From Sarcophilus harrisii (lineage: Eukaryota > Chordata > Mammalia > Dasyuromorphia > Dasyuridae), in assembly GCF_902635505.1 (NCBI RefSeq), contig NC_045432.1:72857823-72921822 (forward strand): a DNA stretch of 64,000 nt. The letters are read 5' to 3'. Position numbers and translations under genes: made by a program. Positions 12,687 through 24,519 of the stretch are shown piece by piece. Every line of letters begins with the position of its first letter. The stretch's first letter is position 1. The notes beneath the pieces are model-generated. The model worked only from the letters and a program-made list of their open reading frames with translations, was not told the origin of the DNA and ran no database searches.

Positions 12687-12799
12687 TATCACCTTAGTTC
12701 TCGATTCTTTCTTATACCATTATTACTTTAAAAGTGGCATGTAAGTGCTACAGCACTTTTCAGATAAAAATCCCTGGGTAGAGTTCCATTTGTGGAAGT

Positions 12800-12985
12800 C
12801 ATAGAATCACATAGACTGTTAAAGCTGGAAGGGATCTTAGAAATTTTCTAGATCAACATGCTCATTTTTTACACAGAAGGAAACTGAGGGCCCAAAAGCA
12901 GAAGGAAACTTGCCCAAGAGGTTAGTGGCAGATTCTGTCCAAGAATTCAAGTCTTCTCACTTCTAGTCCAGTGTTCTTTCTCTAA
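12800..12985 (-). repeat. CORE-SINE (Mar1-like), inverted
   Basis: The blocks AAAGCTGGAAGGGATCTTAGA, AAGGAAACTGAGGGCCCA and ACTTGCCCAAGAGG...AGTGGCAGA occur in the inverted order expected for the element. Confidence 0.8.
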
Positions 12986-14239
12986 TTCTGAAACACAGAA
13001 AAATGTTTAACTGATATGAGTATTGTTCCTTTCCTAAAACAAAAACCAAAACCACCCATAATGGTCCCTGAAATAGTAGTATTTCCATTATCATGTCATC
13101 ATGACTGGCAGAGGAGAGAGATGGTCTTTTAGGAATACTTTGAGAAGAAATTAGCAAAGTACAAAGGTTTAGAATAAAACCACTCTCCCTCTCCCAAGAT
13201 GCACTTGTTGCAAAAATTTAAATGATGCTATCCAAGTGTAGCAACAAGTTGTCAAAAGGAGCTTATGAGGCCATAAACATCTAAGTCAAAACCTTCATAT
13301 CTAGGTCCCACAATGAGAAGGGTATTTGTAGCCAGAGAATTCGGATAGTAGCCGGTCCTACAGAAAATCTGATTCAACAGGCATCTAGAAATCCTGATAT
13401 TTGATTCTTTCCCTTATTTTCCTTCAAGATGCAGACTTGGAAACATCATCTAGGAATCATTTACCCATTTCATTCAATGTGGTGCTCCGACTCATTTTGT
13501 GCCCAGGATGAAGAATTCACTAGAGCAGTATTTCCCAGCAATTTGCACACTGCAACATTTATATACGTGTTGATTAAAATTGGGGAGGAGGGGCCGAAGA
13601 GGGAAACAAGAATTAATCCTTTGGAAAAAATAGATTTTATTATGATCGTGGACAGAGGAAGGAGAAACTGACACAGGACGTGCCTCGGTTGCCATAAGAG
13701 CCTCTCCAGTTGGGAATTCCGAGTTTACCTGAAGCCGATTTTGAGTGGGTTCTAATATCTGGTCACAAGAAGGGAAGGGAGGAAATAGAAAACAGGGCTG
13801 TCCTCAGAATACATGGAAGAGAGTGGCTCTGGTGGCAGTATGCGCCAAGGAGGAGCCCAGCAGCAGGGAAAGCCCGGCTTGCTGTGACACAGCAGTTAGG
13901 GATCTATCACACTGAGTGGAAAACACTGCACTAGTGAGTGGGGAGAGGGCTGCTTCCATCTCCAGTCGCAATCGCCTCCAGAAAAAGACCGGCCACCAAC
14001 TGGCGATGCCTTGGCTTAGTTCACAGCATAGCCATTTCTGAGATAAGAAACTTGTTCTTAAAGTCCTCAGAATATCCTCCCCCCTCCCCTCGCCCCCACC
14101 CCTCAGGCGACAGCAGCAGCAGCAGCCGCAGCCACCGCGATGATGCTCTGGAGAAAAACAAAAGGTCTCTATTCCACTAAACTCATCTTGCAGTGTTGAC
14201 AGGTTGGTCGCCGTGCCCATGCTGAGAGCCCAGATGCCA

Positions 14240-15060
14240 ACGCTGCCAGAACAGAAGTCATCGCTGGCCCGGGGGGAGCGGTTCGCGCCACCAGCATTCC
14301 CAGCATCTCCTTTGGCTTCTCAGGTCCCGACCTCCTCGTTTGCGAGCTGAGGCCTGGGAGACTAAGGGCACGGCTGCCCGTGATTGGGCAATGCCCACAA
14401 GGCCGCCGGCTCTCTCCCCGGGGGGGAGGCAAGGATGGAGGGCACGATGCTGGCAGCTGCACAAGGAAGAACGGACCGAGGCCGGAGCAGCTGAGCCGGC
14501 GCGGGACGCAGGCGGTGGGACCCCGACCTCCCCGGCTCCCCCACCCCCACCCCGAGGGTAAGCGGGGGCTGGCGTCCCCCACTCCCCGGGGCGGCGCGCA
14601 TGCGTTCCCCGCGCCAGCCGCCCCCGCCGCGCGCGCGCCCCCCCCCCTCCGTCCCCTCCCCTTTACCCCCGCCCGCTGCTGACTCCCAGGGCGGCTGGTC
14701 CTCCCCACAGCCAGGTAGGCACCTTACCGGGGGCAGGGGCGGGAGCCGGAGGCGCCGAGGGAGCTGCGGGCCCGGCCGGCTCGGTGCTGCTCGCTCTCCC
14801 GGTCCCCGTCAGCGCCGTCACCTCACCGCCGCCTCACCGCTGCCGTCACCTCCGCCTCCTTCTCTGCGCCTCGTTCGCTTGACAGCTGCCGCTCGCGCCC
14901 TCCGCGTCTCGAGCCCGCGCTTGCGCCCGAGAGATGGGGAGTGGGAGGGGGAGGGAGAAGGAGGGGGGTCGGGGACGGAGGCGGGGTTGGGCCGCCCTGC
15001 CTCGCGCCCCGGCTCCCCAGGGACCCCCGCGTGCGCATGCGCACTCCGCAGCATCTTGCT
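14240..15060 (-). promoter_or_regulatory. RAB9B: CpG island, inferred RAB9B promoter and exon 1
   Basis: GC and CpG content jump sharply here against AT-rich flanks. The palindrome TGCGCATGCGCA at 15032-15043 and GCGCATGCGT at 14596-14605 fit NRF1 binding sites. A good minus-strand splice donor (CCCG then GTAAGG, with the last exon base at 14728) could end RAB9B exon 1; other GTGAGG donors lie near 14810-14845. A plus-strand GTAAGC near 14558 leaves open a divergent non-coding transcript. The assignment to RAB9B follows from orientation and the upstream acceptor at 1491. Confidence 0.75.
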
Positions 15061-17586
15061 TCACCCTCCCTCCTCCCCCCACTTTTCATCTTCCAGCTAG
15101 CGGTCCCTCAACCTTCTAGAAGCATCTGGAAATCGGGTTGGGGCGGGGGGCTCCACCCCTCATCCTGGCAGAGGATGTCTGGGTCCTGGTTTGAGAGTCA
15201 CAAAAACCCCTCCCAGTGTTTGGTTGAGGTCATCTACTCCAACTCTGTCCTACAGATGGGGAAACTGAGTCCTACCCAGGAGCAGGGGCTCATGGGCACA
15301 GAATGCCAGAGCTGGGAAGAATCCTAGAGGGCCAGCCGGTAAACACGCTGGCCGGAGGGGCAAAAGTGCCTTTTGCTGTTCCCGGCCCCTATCACTCCCA
15401 GTCTAGAACGTGGCCAGGCAGCAACCCGGCCAGCCGCCTTCTCCATGGAGCCGGGCACCGGCTCCGCCCTTCCTCCACTTGTCCCACTGGGAGCCGCCAC
15501 CCAGCAAATATCCCCTTGTCCGTCTTTAAAATCACTAAGAGACGGTGCCATCCACAGTCTGGGAACAGGTGGGAGGTTGGGACTGGCGCTTGGGGAGTCT
15601 TCCATGGCAGAGACCCCTCAGGCGCCATCCCAGGGACGCTGGGTGGGTCAGAAGGTCACCTTTCCCCGGTGTGATGAGTTTTCCCTGCTGTTCCAGTCCC
15701 CCTTCCCAACCACGCCCACCCTGCCCATCCTTTCCCTCGCCACCTTCAAACAGACATTTCCCTGGAATGGACAGTGGGGACGTCCCCCAGAAGCCATCCC
15801 CTTTGCTGCTCCATCTTGCCACCTGACCCAACCCTACTCAGAGCATCTTGAAATGATGGCTGAAGCTAGTCCCTTCTTTCTTGCCAGGAACTTCTTACTC
15901 ATTCAAACAAAATCCCTGCTACTGGGCTTTTATTTCTTTTCGTTTTTTACTTCTTTCCTCCCTGCTGGTGGAAAACAGGGCCATTATTATGACTAATAAT
16001 CCTTTATTTTCTGGAAAGCTGCTATTACATTTTATTCAAGTCTCTACTTTGAGCTAAATAATCTTGAACAGTTTTTCATGTGTACTATTCTCCAAGCCTT
16101 GATTTTCCTTACTGACTCACCTTTGCTAGATAGACTGTTTGCCTTTTAGTCGGTTTCTGTTTGAAAGCTGCAATTTCATGGTGTGAGGTGTACCGGGTGT
16201 GGAAACTCTCCCGAGTTCCTTTGGAGATCCTGGCTTTCTCTAATGACCGAGGCCATCAGGAGATTCAGCATTTTGGCTTTGGTTGCTCACCTGGTATGTG
16301 CAAGTCAGGGCTTGAACTTCTCTTCCCTACTCTAAGACTGGTTCTCTATGTGCTGGACTGTACAGCATCTTGTCAGTAAGTTGATTTTTAATCAGGTCCG
16401 ACTCTCCGTGATCCCATTTGGGGTTTTCTTTGTAAAGACACAGGGGAGGTTCGCCATTTCTTTCTCCAGTTCTTTTGATAGATGAGAAAACTGAGGCAAA
16501 CAAGGTACAGTGACTTGCTCAGGGTAACACAGCTAGAAAGTGTCTGAGACCAGATTTGACTCTGATTCCAGTGTCCTATTCAATGCTCCACCTGGCTATT
16601 ATGCTACCCAGCTATGCCGTAAGGGGGGAAACACTTCACATAGATGGGGGAAATGGGGTGCCCAGACAGGTCTTTTAGAGAATCATTGTCGTAGGAGGAG
16701 AGTTTATTGAATCCAGATGGAAATTGCATGAGCTGCCTGTCATTTGTGATGATGGACTACTATTATGTATCAAGGACTAGGTCTTTCCATCTCTTGCCAG
16801 AGGAGGAGACAGCTGCCAGCATGCAGACACTCACAAGGGGGAAATGCTGCAGCAGGAAATCCAAAATGTGGGAGGCTGGCAGCTAGCACCATGATACAGT
16901 GACTGGCTGGGAAGGGTTTAGGGGAATCTGGGAGGAATTTGAGCAGAAGCTCTAACGGCCTGCCATGCTCAACTCAGGGTGTTTCCATCAGCCAGCCCCA
17001 CGTGGGGGTCACTTGGGGAGGGGGCAGTGGCAACACTAGCTTCATGACCTTGGTCTAGTCATTCTCCTTGAGGCTCATTTCCCTCACACGTAAGGTTAAA
17101 ATCAGACTCCATCTCCTGACTGCCTTAGAACAAACAAACTCATATTTGGAAGAGAGTCCTCATAGAGCTGTGAATCACTATGGCCACCTACAGAGCAATA
17201 GGGCCCATGCTCCCTTTACATCTGAGTGACAAAAAGAACAGAATAGTCATTGACTCCTTTTCTGGTCTTTTGAGCCTCACATCAACCCTGGGAGGTGGAT
17301 ATTATTCACTCCTGATTACAGATGAGGAAATCAAACTTCAGGGAGTTTGTGCAGCACACCCCACGTTGCTCACATAGCTCATGTCAGAGGGAAGATTTGA
17401 ACCCAAGCTTTATGATTTCCAATCCTTCATTCTTTCTACCACAATCCTTAGAGGAAATCCTCACACAACAGGATAATCTTTCCCCAAACTTACAAATCTC
17501 AAAGTACCCAAAATATATAGACTGTCCCTTAACTGATGAATTATTAAAGGATCAAAATGGGCAGTTCTCAAGGGAAGAAATCTAAC
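15061..17586. other. Intergenic, mostly unique sequence with two old SINEs
   Basis: Nothing here supports a gene. 15200-15340 contains weak CORE-SINE-like fragments. 16378-16618 is an inverted tRNA/RTE-tailed SINE (TTCTTTCTCCAGTTCTTTTGAT then GAGAAAACTGAGGCAAAC). 17262-17455 is an inverted MIR-like relic (GATGAGGAAATCAAACTTCA). Open frames at 15303-15996 have no domain and overlap on both strands, as expected of GC-rich DNA near a CpG island. Confidence 0.6.
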
Positions 17587-17658
17587 TTGTAAGAATATTT
17601 TAAAGTAATATTTTAGTTTTCAAAATACATTCAGAGATAGTTTTCAACATTCACTTTT

Positions 17659-17832
17659 TTAACTTGCATAATGGTTTATTCTCATTTTTTATTATAGTTT
17701 TTTATTTACAAGATATATTAATGGGTAATTTTCCAGCATTGGCAGTTGCAAAACCTTTTGTTCCAATTTTTCCCCTCCTTCCCCCCAACTCCTCCCCTAG
17801 ATGGCAGGTAGGCCAATACATGTTAAAGTATA
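17659..17832 (-). mobile_element. 5'-truncated L1 inserted in an older L1, with short 3' extra segment
   Basis: The insert is bracketed by TCAACATTCACTTTT at 17644-17658 and 17833-17847, a perfect 15-bp duplication. Read on the minus strand it is an L1 3' UTR ending GTAAATAAAAAACTATAAT plus A residues. After that come about 24 non-L1 bases carrying their own AATAAA (complement of 17675-17680) and a short A tail. The extra segment fits read-through of the weak L1 poly(A) signal. Confidence 0.75.
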
Positions 17833-18420
17833 TCAACATTCACTTTTGCAAAACCTTTTGTTCCAAACTTTTCTCCCTCTTCCTCCTCCCAAGAAGCAAG
17901 CAATGATTAAACACGTGTAATTCTAAATATATTTCCATATTCATCATGCTACGTAAGAAAAATCAGATCAAGTGGGGAAAAACGTGAAAAAAAAACAAGC
18001 AAGCAAACTACAAAAGGATGGAAATCCTATTCTTTGATGCACATTCAGTCTCCATAGTTCTCTCTCTGGATATGGATGGCATTTTCTATCACAAGTCTAT
18101 TGGAATTGCTTTGAATCACTGCATTGTTGAAAAGAACCAAGTTCATCACAGTTGATCGTCACATAATCTTGTTCTTACTGTGTACAATATTCTTTTGCTT
18201 CTGCTCACTTCACTCAGCATCACTTCATGTTAGTCTTTCCAGGCTGTTCTGAGATCAACCTGGTCATCATATGTTATAGAACAATAATATTTCATTACAT
18301 TCATAGATAATAACCAGCCATTCCTCAACGGAGGAGAATCCATTCAATTTCCAGTTTCTTACCACTACAAAAGGGGCTGCTACAAACACTTTTGCACATA
18401 TGGGTCCTTTGCCCTTTTTT

Positions 18421-18551
18421 TTTTTAATTTTTTTTTATTTAATAGCCTTTTATTTACAGGTTATATGCATGGGTAACTTTACAGCATTAACAATTGCCAA
18501 ACCTCTTGTTCCAATTTTTTCCCTCTTACCCCCCCACCCCCTCCCCTAGAT
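18421..18551 (-). mobile_element. Very short 5'-truncated L1, nested
   Basis: About 130 bases of young-type L1 3' UTR (complement of GCTTTTATTTACAGGTTATA, GCATTAACAATTGCCAAACC and the C-rich tract) interrupt the older L1. The flanking TCCTTTGCCCTTTTTT occurs at 18405-18420 and 18552-18567, a 16-bp target-site duplication. Confidence 0.9.
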
Positions 18552-18838
18552 TCCTTTGCCCTTTTTTATGATTCTTTGGGATACTGACCCAGGAGACACA
18601 CTGCTGGATCAAAGGGTATGCACAGTTGGAGAGTCCTTTAGGTATACTTCCGATTTGCTCTCCAGAATGGTTGGATCATTTCACAATTCCACCAGCAATG
18701 CATTAGTGTCCCAGTTTTCCCTCATTCCCAACAACATTTGTCATTATCTTTTCCTGTCATCTTAGCCAATGTGAGAGGTATGAAGTGCTACCTCAGAGTT
18801 GTCTTAATTTGCAGTTCTCTAATCAATAGTGATTTAGC

Positions 18839-20590
18839 AAGGTATAAGAACCTATAGCCATTAGAAAGCAAATATTCCAAATCACTAACAATGACAGAAA
18901 TGAACATTAAAATAACTCTGGGTTTCCAACTCACACGTACCAGATTGGCAAAATTGACAGAAAAGAATAATGACAAATGGTGGAGGGGATTGTGGGAAAA
19001 TAGGCACATTTGATGCACTGTTGGTGGAGCTGTCAATTGGTTCATTCTGGAAAATGATTTGGAACTAGGCCACCAAAGCTACTAAACTTTGCCTTACTAG
19101 TAGGCAAATACCCAAAAGAAAATTTTTTAGAAAAGAAAGAAAGAGAAAAGATCCCACGTACAAAAATTGATTATAGTTTTTTTTTTAGTAGCAAAGAACA
19201 ATAAACAAAAAAATACCCTTTTGTACATGAATGCAATTGAATACTATTATACTGCAAAAAATGGAGAATTTCATAGATGCCCAAGAAAACTTTGCACAAA
19301 CAGATGCAAAGTGAAACAAGTGGGACCAGGAGAAGGATTTTTTAAAATTTAATAGCCTTTTATTTACAGGTTATATGCATGGGTAACTTTACAGCATTAA
19401 CAATTGCCAAACCTCTTGTTCCAAATTTTCACCTCTTACCCCCCACCCCCTCCCCTAGATGGCAGGATGACCAGTAGATGTTAAATACATTAAAATATAA
19501 ATTAGATACACAATAAGTATACCTGACCAAAACGTTATTTTGCTGTACAAAAAGATCAGACTCTGAAATAGTGTACAGTTAGCTTGTGAAGGAAATCCAA
19601 AATGCAGGTGGGCATAAATATAGGGATTGGGAATTCAATGTAATGGTTTTTAGTCATCTCCCAGAGTTCTTTCTCTGGGTGTAGCTGGTTCAGTTCATTC
19701 CTGCTCCATTGGAAATGATTTGGTTGATCTCGTTGCTGAGGATGGCCAGGTCCATCAGAACTGGCCATCATATAGTATTGTTGTTGAAGTCTATAATGAT
19801 CTCCTGGTCCTGCTCATTTCGCTCAGCAGCAGTTCCTGCCAGTCTCTCCAGGCCTTTCTGAAATCATCCTGCTGGTCATTTCTTACAGAACAGTAATATT
19901 CCATAATATTCATATACCACAATTTATTCAGCCATTCTCCAACTGATGGGCATCCATTCAGTTTCCAGTTTCTGGCCACTACAAAAAGGGCTGCCACAAA
20001 CATTTGTGCACATACAGGTCCCTTTCCCTTCTTTATAATCTCTTTGGGATATAAGCCCAGTAATAACACTGCTGGATCAAAGGGGATGCACAGTTTGATA
20101 ACTTCTTGAGCATAGTTCCAAACTACTCTCCAAAATAGTTGGATTCGTTCAAAACTCCACCAACAATGCATCAATGTCCCAGTTTTCCCTCATCCCCTCC
20201 AACATTCATCATTATTTTTCCCTGTCATCTTAGCCAATCTGACAGATGTGTAGTGGTATCTTAGAGTTGTCTTAATTTGCATTTCCAGGAGAAGGATTTA
20301 TACTATTATGTCAAAAGTATGAAAATTAACAATTCTGAAGGACTTAGAAATTTTGGTCAATCAACCATGATCCCAGAGGACTGGCATTGAGGAATGTTAT
20401 CCACCTCCTAGAGGAGAGATGATAAATTTATGTGCACACTTTGGGAAATAGCTAATATGGGAATTTGTTTTGTTTGACTATATGTATTTAGTACAATGGT
20501 ATTGCTTTTTTCCCTTTTTTCCAGGAACAGGGAAGGGAGAGGGGAGAAAAATGTTCAATAATTGGGAAAATAAATACCTTTGTAAAAAAA
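18839..20590 (+). mobile_element. Older L1 copy, distal ORF2 and 3' UTR, split by a younger L1
   Basis: On the plus strand 18839-19340 reads as decayed distal ORF2; translated fragments such as NAIEYYYTAKNGEF resemble the family's conserved C-terminal MEYYxxxxN block. The copy resumes at 20300 and ends near 20590 with AATAAATACCTTTGT and A residues. A 944-bp minus-strand L1 lies between. The reading frame carries stops and shifts, so it encodes nothing functional. Confidence 0.85.
19341..20284 (-). mobile_element. Younger 5'-truncated L1 nested in an older L1
   Basis: CCAGGAGAAGGATTT occurs at 19326-19340 and 20285-20299, a perfect 15-bp target-site duplication. The element is about 944 bases and holds the last ORF2 codons and the 3' UTR. 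Minus-strand frames at 19791-20174 and 19556-19771 give recognisable L1 ORF2 C-terminal text, including VGEWLNKLWYMNIMEYYCSV and SEMSRTRRSL. The very end of the 3' UTR (GTAAATAAAAGGCTATTAAA) lies at the left. The translatable remnant is partial and not autonomous. Confidence 0.95.
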
Positions 20591-22344
20591 ATGTAGAATA
20601 ACAACAAATAATCAGGAGAAGAAACTCAACTTTGGAACTAGCCCAGACTTTTCTTGATTAGGAATTGTTCATATTGCAGAATCACACATCTTGAATTGGA
20701 AATTAATATATATATATATCCAAATAATTGGGTTATTATTTTAGTTTAGGTGTTATATGTCTCAGGATTTAAAAATAAACTATCTTTAAAAAAGACAATT
20801 ATGTTTCTAAACATTGAATTTATGGAGAATGCAACAATATGGAAGCAATACAGCTTAGCTTTAGTGGATAGGTTGTTCAGTTTGGAATTATTCAAGACTT
20901 GAGTTAAAATTCTGTCTCTGTCAGTTACTAACTGGATGAGCCTCTTAGGCAATAGGAAAAACCGACTATTTCAATGTTGCTTGTGAGGTGTTCTACCTTT
21001 GTCCAGCTCCCTAAGACTGTGTAGTTGAATCATAAGATAGTTATAGTTCCCCTGGTAGAGGAAGTCTCCTCATCCTTATCCACTCCCAATTAGAGTCTAC
21101 AATATTCCCCTGATTGTCAGTGGGGAGATCTTAGCCCCTAAAGAAAGCCTAATCATAGAAAAGCAGCACAGCTCCCATGAGTACTACCCTTTCTCCATGT
21201 GCTTCTCACATATCCCAGTTATGAGTAATAGCAAGTCCCACCCTCTTCTTTCTATGCTATTTCCTCTTTTTACCCACCCTTCTATTTTTCTTATTCAAAC
21301 CCTTGGAACAGAACCAGTATACCCCCTGGATCTCCTGTTTTTTTCTCCTTTAACTCATCCATTACTCTTTGAGGGCATTAAGATTCTGAAGGGACACTTG
21401 TAGGATCTTAGCATTGAATTCAGGGGTTTATTGCCATAAAAGATTTAATACATGGTTCTCTGGGGAGGGGGAATGTACATATGACACACTTTTAAGTTTA
21501 ATCTGCATTATTAACATTTTCTCTATTACATTCTTAAGTCTAGATAATAAACAAAACAATGAATGAAATCCTGAGTTGTAACCTTTGCTAATTTTCAAGC
21601 AACTTTATTTGCTGGGTCTCATCACCCCCCTTCAGAAACTAAGGTAGTTTAGGGGAAATTCTCTCCCCCAAGGTATTGGGGAAGATGTCCATACTTTGTT
21701 TTTGCTAATTCTTCAAAGCAAATATCATTTTGTAAAAGCTAATCGACATGAATTAATTTAATTGGAACTGGGCTGTTAGTCACAGAAGCCTAACATCGCC
21801 AGAGTTGGAGGGAGTAAAGAGCTAATGGCAATAAAGAGAAATTCCCCAACCCTGAATGTATTTTAGGACTCTAAGGAGAGATGCAAACTGGCCTTGTTCT
21901 GAGAGAGAGCGGAAAACCACCTAGTTACACTTGATGCTTGAACTAATTCTGGATACGTGCAGTAGATTTTCTTTGAGGTGGGAAATGTGAATTTTGGTTA
22001 TGACCTTCCTGGACCTTTTTCTTTTGAGGTTCTTTTCCAGGAAATGATGGATGTATTTTTTTTTATCTTCACTTTTCCCTGAGGTTTTATAATACAGAGG
22101 CAGAATTTTAACTCAGGTCTTGAATGATTTGAAACCCAACAATCTATCCACTAAAACTAAATCATAAGAAAAATACATAAAAGGCTCATCTGAGTAATAT
22201 GAATACCTACCGTTACTGCTGGTCCCCCTCCTCCTCTGTAATCTCACACCTCATTCAGTGCTATAATTGTAAAGGTCATAAATTCATTCTTAAACAGAAT
22301 AGGATCTAGCAATTTTCCCAATGTCTCCAGTTTTATTTTCTCCA
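20591..22344. other. Intergenic, no gene seen
   Basis: This is AT-rich unique DNA with no recognisable domain-bearing frame. A homopurine/AT segment and a short (TA)n lie near 20707. 21720-21850 (AATTAATTTAATTGG and flanks) has the look of ordinary non-coding DNA that might be conserved; this cannot be judged from one sequence. Confidence 0.5.
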
Positions 22345-22680
22345 TTTCCTGATTCTTGGCATTTCCCCTGGCTGTCCCCCATGTCTGGAATGCTCTCCCA
22401 CCTCATCTCTGTCTCTTGCCTTCTCCGGCCTCCTTCAAGTTTCTACTGAGATCCTGCCTTGTACAGGAAGCCTTTACCAATCCTTCTGAATTCTTGTGCC
22501 CTCCTTCTGTTGGTTATTTCCTATTTGTCCTGTCTAGAGCTTATTTCTACACGTTGTCTTCCCCATTAGACCGTGAGCTACTTGAATGTAGAAACTATCC
22601 TGTGCCTCTCTTTGTCTCCCTGGTACTTAGCACAGTGTCTGACACATAGCAGGTATTTGATAAATATTTATTGACTGACT
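22345..22680 (+). mobile_element. L2/CR1-like LINE 3' end
   Basis: A frame at 22356-22649 contains VWNALPP and a downstream FK.LLRSCL, typical of L2 LINE C-termini. The nucleotide end reads CACATAGCAGGTATTTGATAAATATTTATTGACTGA, the standard L2 tail. It is an old, inactive copy. Confidence 0.8.
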
Positions 22681-23449
22681 CATCTCTATAGTTTTGTTTC
22701 CTTGATTGGAGCTTTGTGCCAGGACTAGATTGCACTCCCCACTGTGCTTTTGAATAGAGCTGTTGCAGTTGCTTGGTCTCACCCTAGGTTCTTGTGCTGA
22801 AGTCCACCTCCTGTGATTAGCCCCCACCCTGGATCTTTGAGTTTCAGAGTTCTGAGCCTTCAGATCCATTTGAGGACAGGACTCCGAAATCCTTGCCTTG
22901 GGTATCCTGGTCTGAGTGCTGTGGTGCCACGCTGATCTCTACTTGATTCTGCTTTCTTGCTCTTTCAGTCTTAGAGATTTCTGATTACCTGAAACATCAT
23001 CAGGGGAGCCCTCTGGTCTTGCTTTCTAACTGTGTCCCTTAACATATGTTGGTTAGTTTCTCCCTACTACCCACTCTCTGCCTGGGGAGTCTGTGGGAGA
23101 TTGTACTTCTCTGGCTATTGGGGGCCGAGAATGAGGCTATCCTTGACTTTTTCCTATTATTTCTTTAATTGCTGTGTTCTAATTAAATGCTTTGTTACTG
23201 GATTTATGATTTCTGTCTACTTCTACTAATCCTGGATGGAAGCTCAAACCGTATTTGTATAACTATGATTACTCCACATATGCTCCCCCACTGAACCTGG
23301 GGGGATCTAGAGTTGTGTGGAACCTATTCTACTCGACATGGCCTATACTTTCTCATGATATATTAGCTAGAATGTGATGAGGTCCTGGAATTGACAAAAT
23401 GTGCAAGTCCCAGATTAACTTCTACAGCCATTTAAGACTACATTAGTAT

Positions 23450-24410
23450 TTCATCAGTCAATATTTATTGAACAGCCACTATAATTGGAGCGCTGTTTGA
23501 GGTGCCACGGGAGACAAAGAAATAGAAGATAAAGACCGTACTCTCCAAAAATTCACTATCTAATTGAGGACATAAGATACGGAAATGTTGCTATAATAAA
23601 ATACATGTTAAGTACCTACTGTGTGCTGAGCTTGGCACTGGGGGCGATACAAAATTTAGATCCGACATCTCTGCCTTCCTGCCACTTATAATTCAGTGCA
23701 TGTAAAAACATAATAAGAAAGTTTCTGAGTTCCAAGAGACCAAAGAAGTTATCTACTCCAACAAAAGCGGTCCAAGGGATGTGTCAGGGGAGAAACAAAA
23801 TCACTTCTGACTGCCTTGATCCCAAGTAGCTTCCTTGAGAAGGTTCAGCCTTGTGCTTTGCTTTGAAGTACAAACAGTAAGAAAGTGAGGAGGGTATTGC
23901 AGGAAGGGGAAATAGTATGGGCAAAAGGCAAAGAGGTGGTAGAATCCTAAACCTGTTTGGGATTCAGTGAGTATGGCTGAACAAGAGTTATTCTAGCAGA
24001 GTAGGTGGTGATAAAGCCAATGCAAATCGGGATCAGATTTTGAAGACCTCGAATCAAAAGGTCTTCATCTTATGGGTAATAAGGAGCCATTGATAGTTTT
24101 GGAGCAGAAAAATGGCATGATAGAATGGGTCTGTCTTAGGAAGATCATTGTGGCAGCAGTACATAGCTTGGAGGTTGGCAAGAAACCCAGGTAGGAGGCT
24201 AGTGCAACAATCCAGGCATGACATAGTGAATGTTTAACTTTGGGAGTCGCAGTGGGAATCTAAGGGAGGCCTTGAACTATTGTATTATGCCCGGGAGAAT
24301 GAAAGATAGCACTTGATGATTTGCAGGATGAAAAGAATCTGGGAAAAGGGGGAAATCAGAGGCCCCAGGTTTCAAGCCTGATGCCATTGACAAAAATCAG
24401 ATTCCTGATT
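23450..24410. repeat. Ancient interspersed repeat, family unassigned
   Basis: The region begins with TATTTATTGAACAGCCACTA and CTACTGTGTGCTGAGC.TGGCACTG, then continues with blocks such as GGAGCCATTGATAGTTTTGGAGCAGAAAAATGGCATGATAGAATGG and TGCAACAATCCAGGCATGAC. Part of this vocabulary recurs at 31880-32560, and similar text is dispersed in other mammals. I cannot name the family. There is no coding capacity. Confidence 0.6.
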
Positions 24411-24519
24411 CATTCCCACGGGTTCATCCATGATAGTGAAGCTAAAGTGGGGAGGAGTGTCCTTTCCAATAGACTCTTCCCCAGAGTTTGACCCCTTCTA
24501 AGTCCCCATAAGTATCAAT

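Larger units (their letters stand above)
1493..14727 (-). other. RAB9B: Presumed RAB9B 5' intron(s)
   Basis: The stretch between the RAB9B coding-exon acceptor and the CpG island contains no supportable coding sequence. It holds SINEs, GT microsatellites and two LTR fossils, listed separately, plus AT-rich unique DNA (for example 3250-4540, 9500-12200 and 13160-13900). An additional small 5' UTR exon may lie within, but I could not identify one. That this is intron depends on the inferred promoter position. Confidence 0.6.
17587..18838 (-). mobile_element. Older L1 copy, 3' part, inverted and interrupted
   Basis: The plus strand carries the reverse complement of the L1 3' UTR and the distal ORF2. 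Recognisable blocks are TTCACTCAGCATCACTTCAT, CCATTCAATTTCCAGTTTCT and ACACTGCTGGATCAAAGGGT. It belongs to an older subfamily than the copy at 19341-20284. Two younger truncated L1 pieces have inserted into it, at 17659-17832 and 18421-18551. Confidence 0.85.

Noticed and set aside
14169-15100. Several overlapping frames of 70-180 codons in the RAB9B CpG island
   Set aside because: They occur on both strands in many frames, are rich in Pro, Arg, Gly and Ala as expected of GC-rich DNA, and show no recognisable domain.
15303-15996. Plus-strand frames of 123 and 207 codons downstream of the CpG island
   Set aside because: They overlap similar-length frames on the other strand, show no known domain and have no supporting splice pattern.
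17587-20590. A single L1 with 5' inversion (twin priming)
   Set aside because: The minus part (17587-18838) and the plus part (18839-20590) cover the same L1 region and each has its own 3' end, so they are two separate copies placed side by side.
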